Origin: an uncultured Pelagibacteraceae bacterium
GTDB taxonomy: Bacteria; Pseudomonadota; Alphaproteobacteria; Pelagibacterales; Pelagibacteraceae
DNA: 32,784 nucleotides
Direction of reading: 5' to 3'
Assembly: GCA_902592715.1 (NCBI GenBank)
Contig: CACJFS010000011.1
Coordinates: forward strand, 1 to 32,784
Part shown: in pieces, positions 17,627 to 25,232 of the stretch
How positions within the stretch are numbered: position 1 is the stretch's first letter
Layout: every line of letters begins with the position of its first letter
Program-made: the position numbers and the translations under genes
Notes under the pieces: generated by a model
What the model was told of the DNA's origin: nothing
Databases searched by the model: none
What the model saw: only the letters and a program-made list of their open reading frames with translations

Positions 17627-18178
17627 TTAATTTGCTTTTACTGTTACAGATCTTCTATTTTTTGACCATGAAAGTGGATTAGAGCCTGAGTCCACAGGTC
17701 TTTCTTTTCCATAGCTTAAAACTTTAATTCGATCAGACGAAACGCCATAAGTCATTAAATAGTCTTTTGCAGCATTTGCCCTTCTTTCACCTAAAGCAAG
17801 GTTATATTCTCTAGTACCCCTCTCATCGGCGTGACCTTCTACTACAACTGTAACATCTGAGTTCTGTCTTAACCAGGCAGCTTGTTTTCTTAAAGTTTCT
17901 CTAGAAGCGGTTGTTAATATTGTTTCATTTGTTGCAAAGAATACTCTGTCGGGAACTCCACTTGCAAGCTCTCCCACAGTATCAGAGCCTACGTAAACAT
18001 CTCCCTGCATTAACGCATCTAATTTTTCAATCGGATCTGCTTTTTGGGTTTCGGCTGCTTTAGTGGTAGTCGATGTCTCTGTTGTTGTCTTTACAGACTT
18101 CTTCGTTGCACATGCAGTAATAACTAAGCCAAATATAACAACAAGAAATGCATTTTTAAAAATTTTGTTTAGATTCAT
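17627..18178 (-). CDS. pal: Peptidoglycan-associated lipoprotein Pal
   Basis: Outer-membrane lipoprotein that binds peptidoglycan and TolB, anchoring the envelope layers at the division site. The signal peptide of 22 residues ends in the lipobox VITAC with lipidated C23. A Thr/Lys/Ala-rich tether follows (24-48). The OmpA-like domain spans ~75-183 with VVVEGHADERGTREYNLALGERRANA around 111-136, holding the conserved Asp and Arg that contact diaminopimelate. A strong AAGGAG (minus, 18184-18189) precedes the ATG. The 95-bp gap to tolB may hold a separate promoter, which would allow higher expression of this abundant lipoprotein. It is closed by the terminator downstream. Confidence 0.97.
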   Translation of the reverse strand: MNLNKIFKNAFLVVIFGLVITACATKKSVKTTTETSTTTKAAETQKADPIEKLDALMQGDVYVGSDTVGELASGVPDRVFFATNETILTTASRETLRKQAAWLRQNSDVTVVVEGHADERGTREYNLALGERRANAAKDYLMTYGVSSDRIKVLSYGKERPVDSGSNPLSWSKNRRSVTVKAN

Positions 18179-18183
18179 TTTTG

Positions 18184-18189
18184 CTCCTT
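18184..18189 (-). promoter_or_regulatory. Strong Shine-Dalgarno of pal
   Basis: AAGGAG followed by CAAAA and the pal ATG at 18178. It stands out because most genes in this window have weak or no recognisable ribosome-binding sites, and it fits high expression of Pal. Confidence 0.7.
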
Positions 18190-18273
18190 AAATAGAATAT
18201 TATGAACTTAATCATGTAATTAGATGTTTTGTCCAGAAAAATCAACCTAATTTAACAGAATTATTTATTTTCT

Positions 18274-19635
18274 TTAATTTTCCAATAAAGAAGACCATGA
18301 TGGGTCTGAGGCATCAGTCTCGGTTGATACCAACCTCTCGTTGTATCCAGTTAAATCAATTGACCATAATTTCGCAGAGAAACCTTGACCTTTGTCATCA
18401 GTTTTTGTCTCTCTATAAAATATGATTATTCTTCCATTTGGAGACCATGAGGGCGCCTCTTGATAAAAATTTTCTGTAAGTAATCTCTCTCCAGTTCCAT
18501 CGGTTCTCATAACTCCTATAAAAAATTTACCTTTATGTAACTTTGTAAACGCTATTAAATCTCCCCTAGGTGACCATACGGGTGTACCATAAATTCCTTT
18601 TCCAAATGATATTCTTTTAACTTTGGATCCATCACTTCTCATTACATATATTTGCTGATAGCCACTTCTGTCGGAATTAAATGTAATATATTTACCATCA
18701 GGTGAATATGATGGCGAGGTATCTATAGATGGATGATCAGTTAATTTTTCCTGAATGTTTGTCTCTAAATTTCTAACCCAAATTTCTGAATTACCATCTT
18801 TGGCTAAACTCATTATAATTTTTTTTCCATCAGGAGAAAATCTTGGAGCAAATGTCATTCCAGGAAAATCTCCAACAACCTCTTGTTTTCCTGTTTCAAT
18901 ATTCAAAAGATAAACTCTAGGCATATTTCTGAAGTAAGACAGATAGGTTACCATTTGATTTGTTGGATTAAATCTTGGGGTTAATACCAACTCGTTTCCC
19001 AAGGTTAAATACTTTGTATTAAATCCATCTTGGTCCATTATTGCTAATTTTTTTATCCTTTGTGTTTTGGGCCCTTCTTCTGCAACATATATTATTCTAG
19101 TGTCAAAATAACCACTTTCACCGGTTAAACGTTCGTATACCTTATCCGAAATTTTATGACCAACTCTTCTCCAATTTGTTGGAACTGTTGTTAAAGAAAA
19201 GCCATCGACCATTTTTGCTCCCAAAACGTCCCAAAGTTTAAATTCAATCCTTATATAATCTTTTTCATTAATAATTTTAGAGGTAACCTTACCAGTAATT
19301 AAAACTTGAGATTTAATTAAAACCCAATCTTCAAATCTTGGTTTTAAATGTGCAATATCTGGCTTTTGTAAAAAGGATTCTTTATCCAGAGTATCAAACA
19401 GTCCAGTTTTCCTCAAATTATTCTCTATCACTTTTGAAATTTCTAAACCTAAGTTATCTATATCTAAATCTTTTTTAATTTTTTCTTTTGATATTTCGTC
19501 AGCAAAAAAAGGAGAAACTGAAATTGGCAAAGGGTCAAGATTTCCTCTTGTTATATCAATTTCAACGATGGAATAAGATATTCCAGGTTTTATAAAGAAA
19601 CAAAAAATAAATATTAATAAAAGTTTATTTCTCAT
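18274..19635 (-). CDS. tolB: Tol-Pal system protein TolB
   Basis: Periplasmic beta-propeller that binds Pal and is pulled off it by TolA. The 453 residues begin with a signal peptide (~1-22, [11 protein letters not shown] core). An N-terminal alpha/beta domain (~25-165) follows, containing [15 protein letters not shown] and the conserved W of [23 protein letters not shown]. The C-terminal propeller shows repeated WD40-like PD40 blades: [55 protein letters not shown]. The start overlaps the tolA stop by 4 bp. Confidence 0.97.
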   Translation of the reverse strand: MRNKLLLIFIFCFFIKPGISYSIVEIDITRGNLDPLPISVSPFFADEISKEKIKKDLDIDNLGLEISKVIENNLRKTGLFDTLDKESFLQKPDIAHLKPRFEDWVLIKSQVLITGKVTSKIINEKDYIRIEFKLWDVLGAKMVDGFSLTTVPTNWRRVGHKISDKVYERLTGESGYFDTRIIYVAEEGPKTQRIKKLAIMDQDGFNTKYLTLGNELVLTPRFNPTNQMVTYLSYFRNMPRVYLLNIETGKQEVVGDFPGMTFAPRFSPDGKKIIMSLAKDGNSEIWVRNLETNIQEKLTDHPSIDTSPSYSPDGKYITFNSDRSGYQQIYVMRSDGSKVKRISFGKGIYGTPVWSPRGDLIAFTKLHKGKFFIGVMRTDGTGERLLTENFYQEAPSWSPNGRIIIFYRETKTDDKGQGFSAKLWSIDLTGYNERLVSTETDASDPSWSSLLEN

Positions 19636-20699
19636 TCACCCATCATTTCTTCAGGATTAAACCTGAGTATCATTGTTGCCCATTTTTCATAACTTGTAGT
19701 AGGCAGATTTTTTATAGGATTGCATCTTCTAATTGCCCTTATCACACTTTGTGCCATTTGATAAAAGACTGCTTGACCGGGAGTATTCATTCTTACATGA
19801 TCCATCATTTCAAAATTTTTAATAATTCCATTTTTTTCTAAATTTAATTTAACTGTCACAAGCAAATCATCACTAAAAGGTAGGCCAGATGGCACTGACC
19901 AACACGTGTAAATCTGATGTCTAACCGCATATTCAGTAGTTACACTTAATTTCGAGAGTTTCATAGACTTGTCTTCAGATTGTGTGATTCCATCTTCTTT
20001 TTTTTTAACTTCACCTACATTCTCATACTGCTTTGCAATTAAACCTTTAATTTTGTTTACATCAATATCTTCTTTTTCATATTCAGACACTTGTTTTGCC
20101 TTTTCTTCTTTCAAAGGTTTTTTAATTTTAGCAAACTCTTTTATGACTTCGTCATTTTCAATTTTTTTTTCAATTTTTTTTCTTTTTTCTTTTTCAACAA
20201 CTATTTTTATATCTTCTTTTGAAGGTTGTTGTTCTGTTTCTTGTTTGGTTTCTATTTTTTCTAACTTTTTATCAGGTAATGGGACAGCTTCAGATTTTTC
20301 TAGTTTAACTTTTTCTTGTTTTTTCTCAGGAATAGGTATTTTTTTTGATTTTGATAAATCAATTTCATCTTTTTGATTGTCAAATTTTACTTGCTTTTTT
20401 TCCTCTTTTTTTATTTCTTTTGGAGGTGCTTGCTCTGATAATAGTTTTTTATTATCATTTTTTGCCTTTTCGATAATTTTTGCAGCTTTTGGAGCGTATG
20501 GAATATTAGTTTTCTCAGATATTTGTATTAATTCAACTGAAACAATTGGTGTTAATTCTAATGGTTTTTTGGCAACAAATGGAAGTGCAAATATCGTAGC
20601 AAAAAATATTGTCCCATGAAAAATTACTGAAAACAACATCCCAAAAGAAAAATTATTAAATTCACCTGTAAAACCAGTAAAAGAAATTTTTTTAAGCAA
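19632..20699 (-). CDS. tolA: Cell envelope protein TolA
   Basis: Links the inner-membrane TolQR motor to TolB/Pal at the outer membrane. The 355 residues have one N-terminal transmembrane helix (~19-43, [20 protein letters not shown], with the SxxxH pattern that contacts TolQ). A long Lys/Glu-rich helical stalk runs from ~60 to 240. The C-terminal domain III contains [19 protein letters not shown] and [15 protein letters not shown] with two cysteines, as in TolA C-terminal domains. The stalk is low complexity; its antisense frame is open and gives false ORFs. It abuts tolR (2 bp) and overlaps tolB. Confidence 0.95.
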   Translation of the reverse strand: MLKKISFTGFTGEFNNFSFGMLFSVIFHGTIFFATIFALPFVAKKPLELTPIVSVELIQISEKTNIPYAPKAAKIIEKAKNDNKKLLSEQAPPKEIKKEEKKQVKFDNQKDEIDLSKSKKIPIPEKKQEKVKLEKSEAVPLPDKKLEKIETKQETEQQPSKEDIKIVVEKEKRKKIEKKIENDEVIKEFAKIKKPLKEEKAKQVSEYEKEDIDVNKIKGLIAKQYENVGEVKKKEDGITQSEDKSMKLSKLSVTTEYAVRHQIYTCWSVPSGLPFSDDLLVTVKLNLEKNGIIKNFEMMDHVRMNTPGQAVFYQMAQSVIRAIRRCNPIKNLPTTSYEKWATMILRFNPEEMMGE

Positions 20700-20701
20700 T
20701 G

Positions 20702-21118
20702 CTATCTCTCTTTATATGGCTCAGATATTAAGGCGACTTTAGTGAAGCCTGAACCTGAAAGTTTACCCATAACCTCTAAAACTCTTCCATAATTAATTGT
20801 TTTATCTCCTCTTACATAAATTCTTGTGTCAGTTCTATTGTTAGATACAGCTAAAATTTTTTTAATTAGTTTATCAAATTCAATTTTTGTTTCTTGAATA
20901 AAAACTTCACCTTTCGAATTTATTGTTAATGTGAGAGGTTCGCTTTCTTCTGGCAAAGTGTCAGCTGAGGTTTCGGGTAAATCAACTTGTACTCCTACCG
21001 TTAGCAAAGGTGCAGTAACCATAAAAATAATTAAAAGAACAAGCATCACATCAACAAATGGGGTTACATTAATTTCACTCATTGGTTCTCTTTCTGAACG
21101 CTTTAAGTTAAATGACAT
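20702..21118 (-). CDS. tolR: Tol-Pal system protein TolR
   Basis: Inner-membrane ExbD-family subunit of the proton-driven TolQR motor. The 138 residues carry a single transmembrane helix (~22-42) starting with EINVTPFVDVMLVLLIIFMV; the aspartate in FVDVML is the proton-carrying residue. The periplasmic domain follows with VQVDLPET and a C-terminal half ending in SGSGFTKVALI, the peptidoglycan-binding region. Two bases lie between it and tolQ, and two between it and tolA. Confidence 0.97.
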   Translation of the reverse strand: MSFNLKRSEREPMSEINVTPFVDVMLVLLIIFMVTAPLLTVGVQVDLPETSADTLPEESEPLTLTINSKGEVFIQETKIEFDKLIKKILAVSNNRTDTRIYVRGDKTINYGRVLEVMGKLSGSGFTKVALISEPYKER

Positions 21119-21119
21119 A

Positions 21120-21794
21120 TTAAATTATTGAAATAAATCTTTTTGAAAAATTTTCCAATTTTTGTGAATATTTTTTGGAATCATTTCCAAACTTATTGTA
21201 AGCGATTACCGCTGGTATCGCTGCTAACAAACCTAGGGCAGTTGCAAATAAAGCTTCGGCAATTCCAGGGGCAACAATAGCTAGACTAGTATTTCTTGAT
21301 ATTGCAATTGATTGGAAAGAATTCATTATACCCCAGACAGTTCCAAATAATCCAATAAATGGAGCTGTAGATCCTACTGTTGCTAGAAAAGTAAACTTGT
21401 TATTAACAACATTCATTTGTTTTTCGATATTTACCTCTAATATATTTTCAAGTCTCTGGCTTATATTAGTTTTTGATCTTGATTTCATAACAGCTTGCAT
21501 CGAATCTTTAAATAATTGTGCCATGGGATTATCTAATGCTGTGGGTAGGCTGTTATAAAAAGTTTCTGCTGACTTTGATTTCCAAAATCTTTCTTCAAAA
21601 TCCTCAGATTCTTTATTAATTCTTCTAAACATTAAAATTTTATCAAAAATTATTGCCCAAGAATAAACTGAGCAGGCGATTAAAATGATAATCACGGATT
21701 TGACTATGAGATCGGCTCTCAAAAATAGACTTATAATTGAAAAATCTGTGTTACTTGCTAATCCTACTGCTTGGGAAGTTATATCTGCATCCAT
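21120..21794 (-). CDS. tolQ: Tol-Pal system protein TolQ
   Basis: ExbB/MotA-family inner-membrane proton-channel subunit. The 224 residues show three transmembrane segments (~29-50, ~133-157 and ~175-198). The conserved stretch TVGSTAPFIGLFGTVWGIMNSF is in the second and APGIAEALFATALGLLAAIPAV in the third, with the Thr and small residues that line the channel. It is the first gene of tolQRAB. The ybgC thioesterase that often heads the cluster in other proteobacteria is absent from the 44-bp gap upstream, where the RuvC-like gene stands instead. Confidence 0.97.
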   Translation of the reverse strand: MDADITSQAVGLASNTDFSIISLFLRADLIVKSVIIILIACSVYSWAIIFDKILMFRRINKESEDFEERFWKSKSAETFYNSLPTALDNPMAQLFKDSMQAVMKSRSKTNISQRLENILEVNIEKQMNVVNNKFTFLATVGSTAPFIGLFGTVWGIMNSFQSIAISRNTSLAIVAPGIAEALFATALGLLAAIPAVIAYNKFGNDSKKYSQKLENFSKRFISII

Positions 21795-21838
21795 TTAATT
21801 GATTTCACACTAAAATGTGTCATGAATTTGACTATTGA

Positions 21839-22339
21839 TCAAAACTTAAGTTTATTTTCTTGATTATTTAGATGATAATTGGCAATTAATATCGCATCAG
21901 CTTTATTGGTATCTTTTTTCCGAGACAACATTGAAGAAAACTTTGGAAACATTTCTATTGCTTTAACTCTACTCGAATCCTTTTGAGAATTTATTAAATC
22001 AAAATGCTTTTTCCACTTAGCAGGTCTTACAAAATAAATGGGTAATTGCATTGCAGCACACACACCTTTAATGACACCAAAAGATTGACCAAAATTAAAC
22101 ATACTAGTAACACCTTGTCCAGGCATGGCTGAAACTTGCTCTACTACTACATTTATATTTTCAGATTTATGGTTTTGAATCCTTAGTGAGATTTCATTAA
22201 ATATTTGGCTACCATTAATTTGCTTTTTATTTTTATTACCTGATGCCATTGTAGGCATATCAATAACATCTTTTATTTCTCCATCTTCAAAGAAACAAAT
22301 TGCTCCTGTTATGCCAGGATCTATACCAATTATTAACAT
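21839..22339 (-). CDS. RuvC-like (phage/short type) Holliday-junction nuclease family protein
   Basis: Ribonuclease H-fold nuclease of 166 residues. Acidic positions match RuvC: D7 in GIDPG, E67 in VVVEQVSAM, and D143/D148 in RKKDTNKADA. The motifs MPT (28-30), GQGVTSMFNFGQSFG (74-88), RPAKWKKHF (105-113) and SRVKAI...FP are those of a divergent RuvC-like family found in phages and annotated as hypothetical in many alphaproteobacteria. Canonical cellular RuvC has a different middle region. It lies in the slot between yebC and tolQ where ruvC-ruvA-ruvB normally sits, and no ruvA or ruvB follows. It may resolve recombination junctions or branched DNA; activity is inferred from fold residues only. 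Confidence 0.8.
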   Translation of the reverse strand: MLIIGIDPGITGAICFFEDGEIKDVIDMPTMASGNKNKKQINGSQIFNEISLRIQNHKSENINVVVEQVSAMPGQGVTSMFNFGQSFGVIKGVCAAMQLPIYFVRPAKWKKHFDLINSQKDSSRVKAIEMFPKFSSMLSRKKDTNKADAILIANYHLNNQENKLKF

Positions 22340-22348
22340 AATATTAAA

Positions 22349-23065
22349 TTATATCGCATTGGTAAAAACGTTTTGGACATCATCGTCATTTTCTAGAATT
22401 TCTAAAAACTTAATCATTTTTTCTTTATCTTCCTCATTATTTAAATTAATTTTATTTGAAGGAACCCACTCGATTTCTGTAGATATAAAATTAGAAATAT
22501 CTTTTTCCAACATATTTTTTACATCATATATTTCATCTTTGTTAGTATGAATTTCATAATAATTATTATGAAATATACAGTCATTAGCTCCAGCATCGAT
22601 TGCTAAGTTGAAAACTTTTTCTTCATCAATTTCCTCTTTATTAATCTTTATAACTCCTAGTTGTAAAAAATTATGTGATGCAGAACCTTGCGTACCAAGT
22701 ACTCCACCATGTTTTTGAAAAATTGTTCTAATATTTGAGGCGGTTCTATTTTTATTATCTGTTAAAGTGATAACTACTATTGCTGTTTTTGCAGGTCCAA
22801 ATCCCTCATATCTTATATTTTCAAAATTAGAGTCTGCAGCTATTGATGATTTGTCTATGGCCCTTTCAATATTATCTTTGGGCATGTTGGCTGATCTGGC
22901 AGCCTGGATTGCTGATCTTAATCTTGAATTCATATTTGGATTTTTATCTCCAAGTTTGGCAGCAACTGTAATTTCTCTAGATAGTTTAGAAAAAATAGCT
23001 GATCTTTGTTTATCAGCTTTTCCTTTTTTATGTTTAATTCCTGCCCAATGAGAATGTCCTGCCAT
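22349..23065 (-). CDS. yebC: YebC/PmpR family protein (translation factor TACO1-like)
   Basis: The 238 residues match the family along the whole length. It starts with AGHSHWAGIKHKKGKADKQR, followed by FSKLSREITVAAKLG, NMPKDNIERAI, YEGFGP, and the TDNKNRT and GGVLGTQGSASHNF stretches. Members are cytosolic; earlier described as transcription regulators (PmpR), and more recently as factors that relieve ribosome stalling at proline-rich motifs, as its mitochondrial relative TACO1 does. Position beside a RuvC-type gene is the usual one. Nine bases separate it from the RuvC-like gene. Confidence 0.95.
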   Translation of the reverse strand: MAGHSHWAGIKHKKGKADKQRSAIFSKLSREITVAAKLGDKNPNMNSRLRSAIQAARSANMPKDNIERAIDKSSIAADSNFENIRYEGFGPAKTAIVVITLTDNKNRTASNIRTIFQKHGGVLGTQGSASHNFLQLGVIKINKEEIDEEKVFNLAIDAGANDCIFHNNYYEIHTNKDEIYDVKNMLEKDISNFISTEIEWVPSNKINLNNEEDKEKMIKFLEILENDDDVQNVFTNAI

Positions 23066-23068
23066 AAT

Positions 23069-23875
23069 TTAATTATCTTTTCTAAGTTGACCACCAAATA
23101 TAAATTGAGTGATATTTGATGCTAAACCATTATTTGGATTGGCTTCAATAATTGCTCCACAGAGTGAAGCTTCGCCATCTGCAGGAAAATGTTTTACAGA
23201 GTCTCTTTTATAAAACCTATTTATAGAATTTTCAGTGTTCATACCAATTACAGAATTATAATCGCCACACATTCCAGCATCAGTTAAATATGCAGTACCT
23301 TTATTTAGTATTCTTCCATCGTTAGTTGGTACGTGAGTATGAGTGCCTACTACAAATGTAGCGTGACCATCAAATATATGACCAATGGCCATTTTTTCGC
23401 TAGTAATCTCACCATGAAAATCAACTATTAGAAAATCATATTTTTCTTTAGATATATTTTCATCTAAAAATTCTTTACTTTTAATAAATACGTCATCACA
23501 TTTTTTCATAAAAACATTTCCCATTAAATTAAGTACACCTACCTTGTAACCACCAATAGAATCATAAATGCCAAAACCAGCGCCTGGGGTATCATTTGAT
23601 AAATTTAATGGTCTCAATAACCTTTTTTGTTTCTTAATAAAATCGAATGTTTCTTTTTGATCCCAGACATGATTACCAGTAGTTATAACATCTATCCCAC
23701 AACTTATTAATTCATTTACAATATTTTCAGTAATGCCTACACCTTCTTTTGCTGCATTCTCACCATTCACAACAACAAAGTTTATTTTCTTTGACTTTAT
23801 AATTTTTGGTAAAAATTTTTTTATTGCACTGCAGCCACTGTTACCAACTATGTCTCCTAGAAATAAAATATTCAT
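23069..23875 (-). CDS. YmdB-type metallophosphoesterase (TIGR00282 family)
   Basis: Calcineurin-like phosphoesterase fold of 268 residues with dinuclear metal-site motifs: GDIVG (7-11, D8), NGENAA (37-42), TTGNHVWDQKE (65-75), DFHGE (152-156) and GTHTHVPT (177-184). The best-studied member, Bacillus YmdB, hydrolyses 2',3'-cyclic nucleotides and affects RNA turnover; whether this holds here is inferred. It overlaps the folate cyclo-ligase gene by 4 bp and precedes yebC by 3 bp, so it is part of the same tight minus-strand operon. Confidence 0.92.
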   Translation of the reverse strand: MNILFLGDIVGNSGCSAIKKFLPKIIKSKKINFVVVNGENAAKEGVGITENIVNELISCGIDVITTGNHVWDQKETFDFIKKQKRLLRPLNLSNDTPGAGFGIYDSIGGYKVGVLNLMGNVFMKKCDDVFIKSKEFLDENISKEKYDFLIVDFHGEITSEKMAIGHIFDGHATFVVGTHTHVPTNDGRILNKGTAYLTDAGMCGDYNSVIGMNTENSINRFYKRDSVKHFPADGEASLCGAIIEANPNNGLASNITQFIFGGQLRKDN

Positions 23876-24417
23876 TTAATTATTTTATTATTTGTTAAAA
23901 TAAAATCCAATTTTTGATCAAACTTATTTATTGGAATCTTTTTAATTTGTTGAAATGAAAAAGCAAACCCAATTGTCCAAACTTTTTTGAAATTAAAAAA
24001 TTTATTAATATATCTATCATAATATCCACCTCCATAACCTAATCTAAATTTTTTTTTATCAAATCCAACAAGAGGAACAATCAAAACATCTGGTATAACT
24101 TTTTTTTTAGTATCTGGTTGAGGAATACCTTGTATGCTTACTTTAAGTGAATTTTGAAAAGACCATTCATAAAAATCCATTTTACTATTTTTTTTTGTAA
24201 CAGGTAATGATATTTTAAACTTATTTAATTCTAACTTTTTTAATATATCCAAACATCCAATCTCACTATTTATTGGATAATATCCACCAATATTAATATT
24301 ATTTTTTAAATTTAATATTTTTAATATTTTCTGAAATTGAAGATAGCTTATGCTTAGATTTACAAAATTATTCTTTCTTAAATTAATTAATTTTTTTCTT
24401 AAGATTTCCTTAGACAC
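23872..24417 (-). CDS. 5-formyltetrahydrofolate cyclo-ligase
   Basis: Converts 5-formyl-THF to 5,10-methenyl-THF with ATP, returning the storage folate to one-carbon metabolism. The 181-residue length is typical. The ATP-binding signature GYGGGYYDRY lies at 127-136, the folate/substrate-side segment YYPINSEIG at 46-54, and VPLVGFDKKKFRLG precedes the signature. In many proteobacteria this gene (ygfA) lies next to zapA, as here (5-bp gap). In E. coli the 6S RNA gene sits between the two; here there is no room for it. Confidence 0.93.
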   Translation of the reverse strand: MSKEILRKKLINLRKNNFVNLSISYLQFQKILKILNLKNNINIGGYYPINSEIGCLDILKKLELNKFKISLPVTKKNSKMDFYEWSFQNSLKVSIQGIPQPDTKKKVIPDVLIVPLVGFDKKKFRLGYGGGYYDRYINKFFNFKKVWTIGFAFSFQQIKKIPINKFDQKLDFILTNNKIIK

Positions 24418-24422
24418 TATAA

Positions 24423-24869
24423 TTATTGGGTCTTAATATCTGGATCATTTCTTTTGATAAAATTTTCTAATTCAAGAGTGGTCTTATCAACTAAAGTTTC
24501 ATAATCATTCTGATTAGTTTCAATTTCATTCTTTAGATCATCCTGGTTTTTACTTAATTCAGTTATTTCTTTTTCTTTTAAATCTCTGTAATTATACACT
24601 AAAGATTTGAGTTCTTTAAATTTCTCAGTAATTTTATTTATTTCTTTTTTTTGTATGTCTATTTTTTTTTTAGTCTCATAATATTCATCTAAAACAGAGA
24701 TAGATGTTATAAGCAAAAGTTTGCTCTCTCCTATATTCCCTAAAGAATTTTTTAGATTACTAAACTTTTCGTTTAAATATATAGCTAATTCCTCTAAATG
24801 TTCCTCTTGCCCATCTTCACAAGATAACAAAAATTCTTTTCCGTTAAATTTAATATTTAGATTTGCCAT
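24423..24869 (-). CDS. zapA: Cell division protein ZapA
   Basis: Binds FtsZ and bundles protofilaments at the division ring. The N-terminal ~70 residues have the ZapA globular domain (LNIKFNGKEFLLSCEDGQEEHLEELAIYLNEKFSNL, then ESKLLLITSISVLDEYY). A C-terminal coiled coil (~75-140) mediates tetramer formation. At 148 residues it is longer than E. coli ZapA (109), mainly from an extended coil. It overlaps the upstream DUF4164-like gene by 13 bp, indicating co-translation; that neighbour is also an all-helical protein. Confidence 0.88.
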   Translation of the reverse strand: MANLNIKFNGKEFLLSCEDGQEEHLEELAIYLNEKFSNLKNSLGNIGESKLLLITSISVLDEYYETKKKIDIQKKEINKITEKFKELKSLVYNYRDLKEKEITELSKNQDDLKNEIETNQNDYETLVDKTTLELENFIKRNDPDIKTQ

Positions 24870-25180
24870 TTGTCAATTTCTTCCATCAAATTATCTGTTT
24901 CTTGGTTTAATTCATCAATTTTTTCATAAAATTGATCTTCTTTTTTTTTTTCTTCAATTTCCTTTTTTTTAAAATCGTCAAATTTCTGCTTAAGGCTATG
25001 ATTTTCTTGTTGAAGTGCATTATACCTTTGTTCTATTTCTTTTTTTTCAATTTCTAATTGATTTTTTTGGTTTGCTAGATTTTTTAACTCCAAAATTTTA
25101 TCTGGTTTTATATTTTCTAGATTTTTTAATTTATCTAAAGTTTGTAATAGTTTTTTTTCTTTTTCACTTATTGAATTCAT
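24857..25180 (-). CDS. Small coiled-coil protein, DUF4164-like, upstream of zapA
   Basis: A 107-residue protein, nearly all predicted coiled coil and rich in Lys, Glu and Gln: heptad-like stretches from about residue 5 (KEKKLLQTLDKLKNLEN) through IEKKEIEQRYNALQQENHSL to the C terminus (LNQETDNLMEEIDKWQI). Alphaproteobacteria often carry a DUF4164 coiled-coil gene at this position between zapA and tkt, which is the main ground for the name. The frame also reads from a GTG at 25210, but a consensus-like TATAAT for this strand lies downstream of that codon, so the ATG at 25180 is chosen. No known function; a ZapB-like partner of ZapA is a reasonable guess, not shown. Confidence 0.7.
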   Translation of the reverse strand: MNSISEKEKKLLQTLDKLKNLENIKPDKILELKNLANQKNQLEIEKKEIEQRYNALQQENHSLKQKFDDFKKKEIEEKKKEDQFYEKIDELNQETDNLMEEIDKWQI

Positions 25181-25200
25181 ATATATATCTATATTATAAA
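25171..25200 (+). promoter_or_regulatory. Candidate promoter for tkt, overlapping the divergent one
   Basis: On the plus strand TTGAAT (25171-25176) and TATAAA (25195-25200) are spaced 18 nt; TATTAT at 25192-25197 is an alternative -10. The elements overlap the opposite-strand promoter, so the two divergent operons may share or compete for polymerase in this 52-bp gap. Confidence 0.3.
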
Positions 25201-25222
25201 ATTGATTCACCTAAGTCTACAA
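25193..25222 (-). promoter_or_regulatory. Candidate sigma-70 promoter for the DUF4164-zapA operon
   Basis: On the minus strand TTGTAG (25217-25222) and a perfect TATAAT (25193-25198) are 18 nt apart, with the -10 ending 12 bp before the ATG at 25180. The -35 matches only three of six consensus positions. Confidence 0.4.
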
Positions 25223-25232
25223 AGGATAAATT

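Noticed and set aside
19969-20619. Two plus-strand Ser/Phe-rich open frames
   Set aside because: They are antisense shadows of the Lys/Glu-rich TolA stalk, whose repetitive codons leave the opposite strand open; no start signal or family resemblance.
21799-21830. Small inverted repeat CACA...TGTG and TTGA...TCAA before tolQ
   Set aside because: Arms of only four bases with AT-rich loops, expected by chance at this base composition; no U tract or operator-like symmetry.
24418-24422. Possible 6S RNA between zapA and the folate cyclo-ligase gene, as in E. coli
   Set aside because: Only five bases lie between the two genes.
25181-25210. GTG extension of the DUF4164-like gene
   Set aside because: A consensus-like -10 box for the same strand falls inside it, so transcripts would begin after the GTG.
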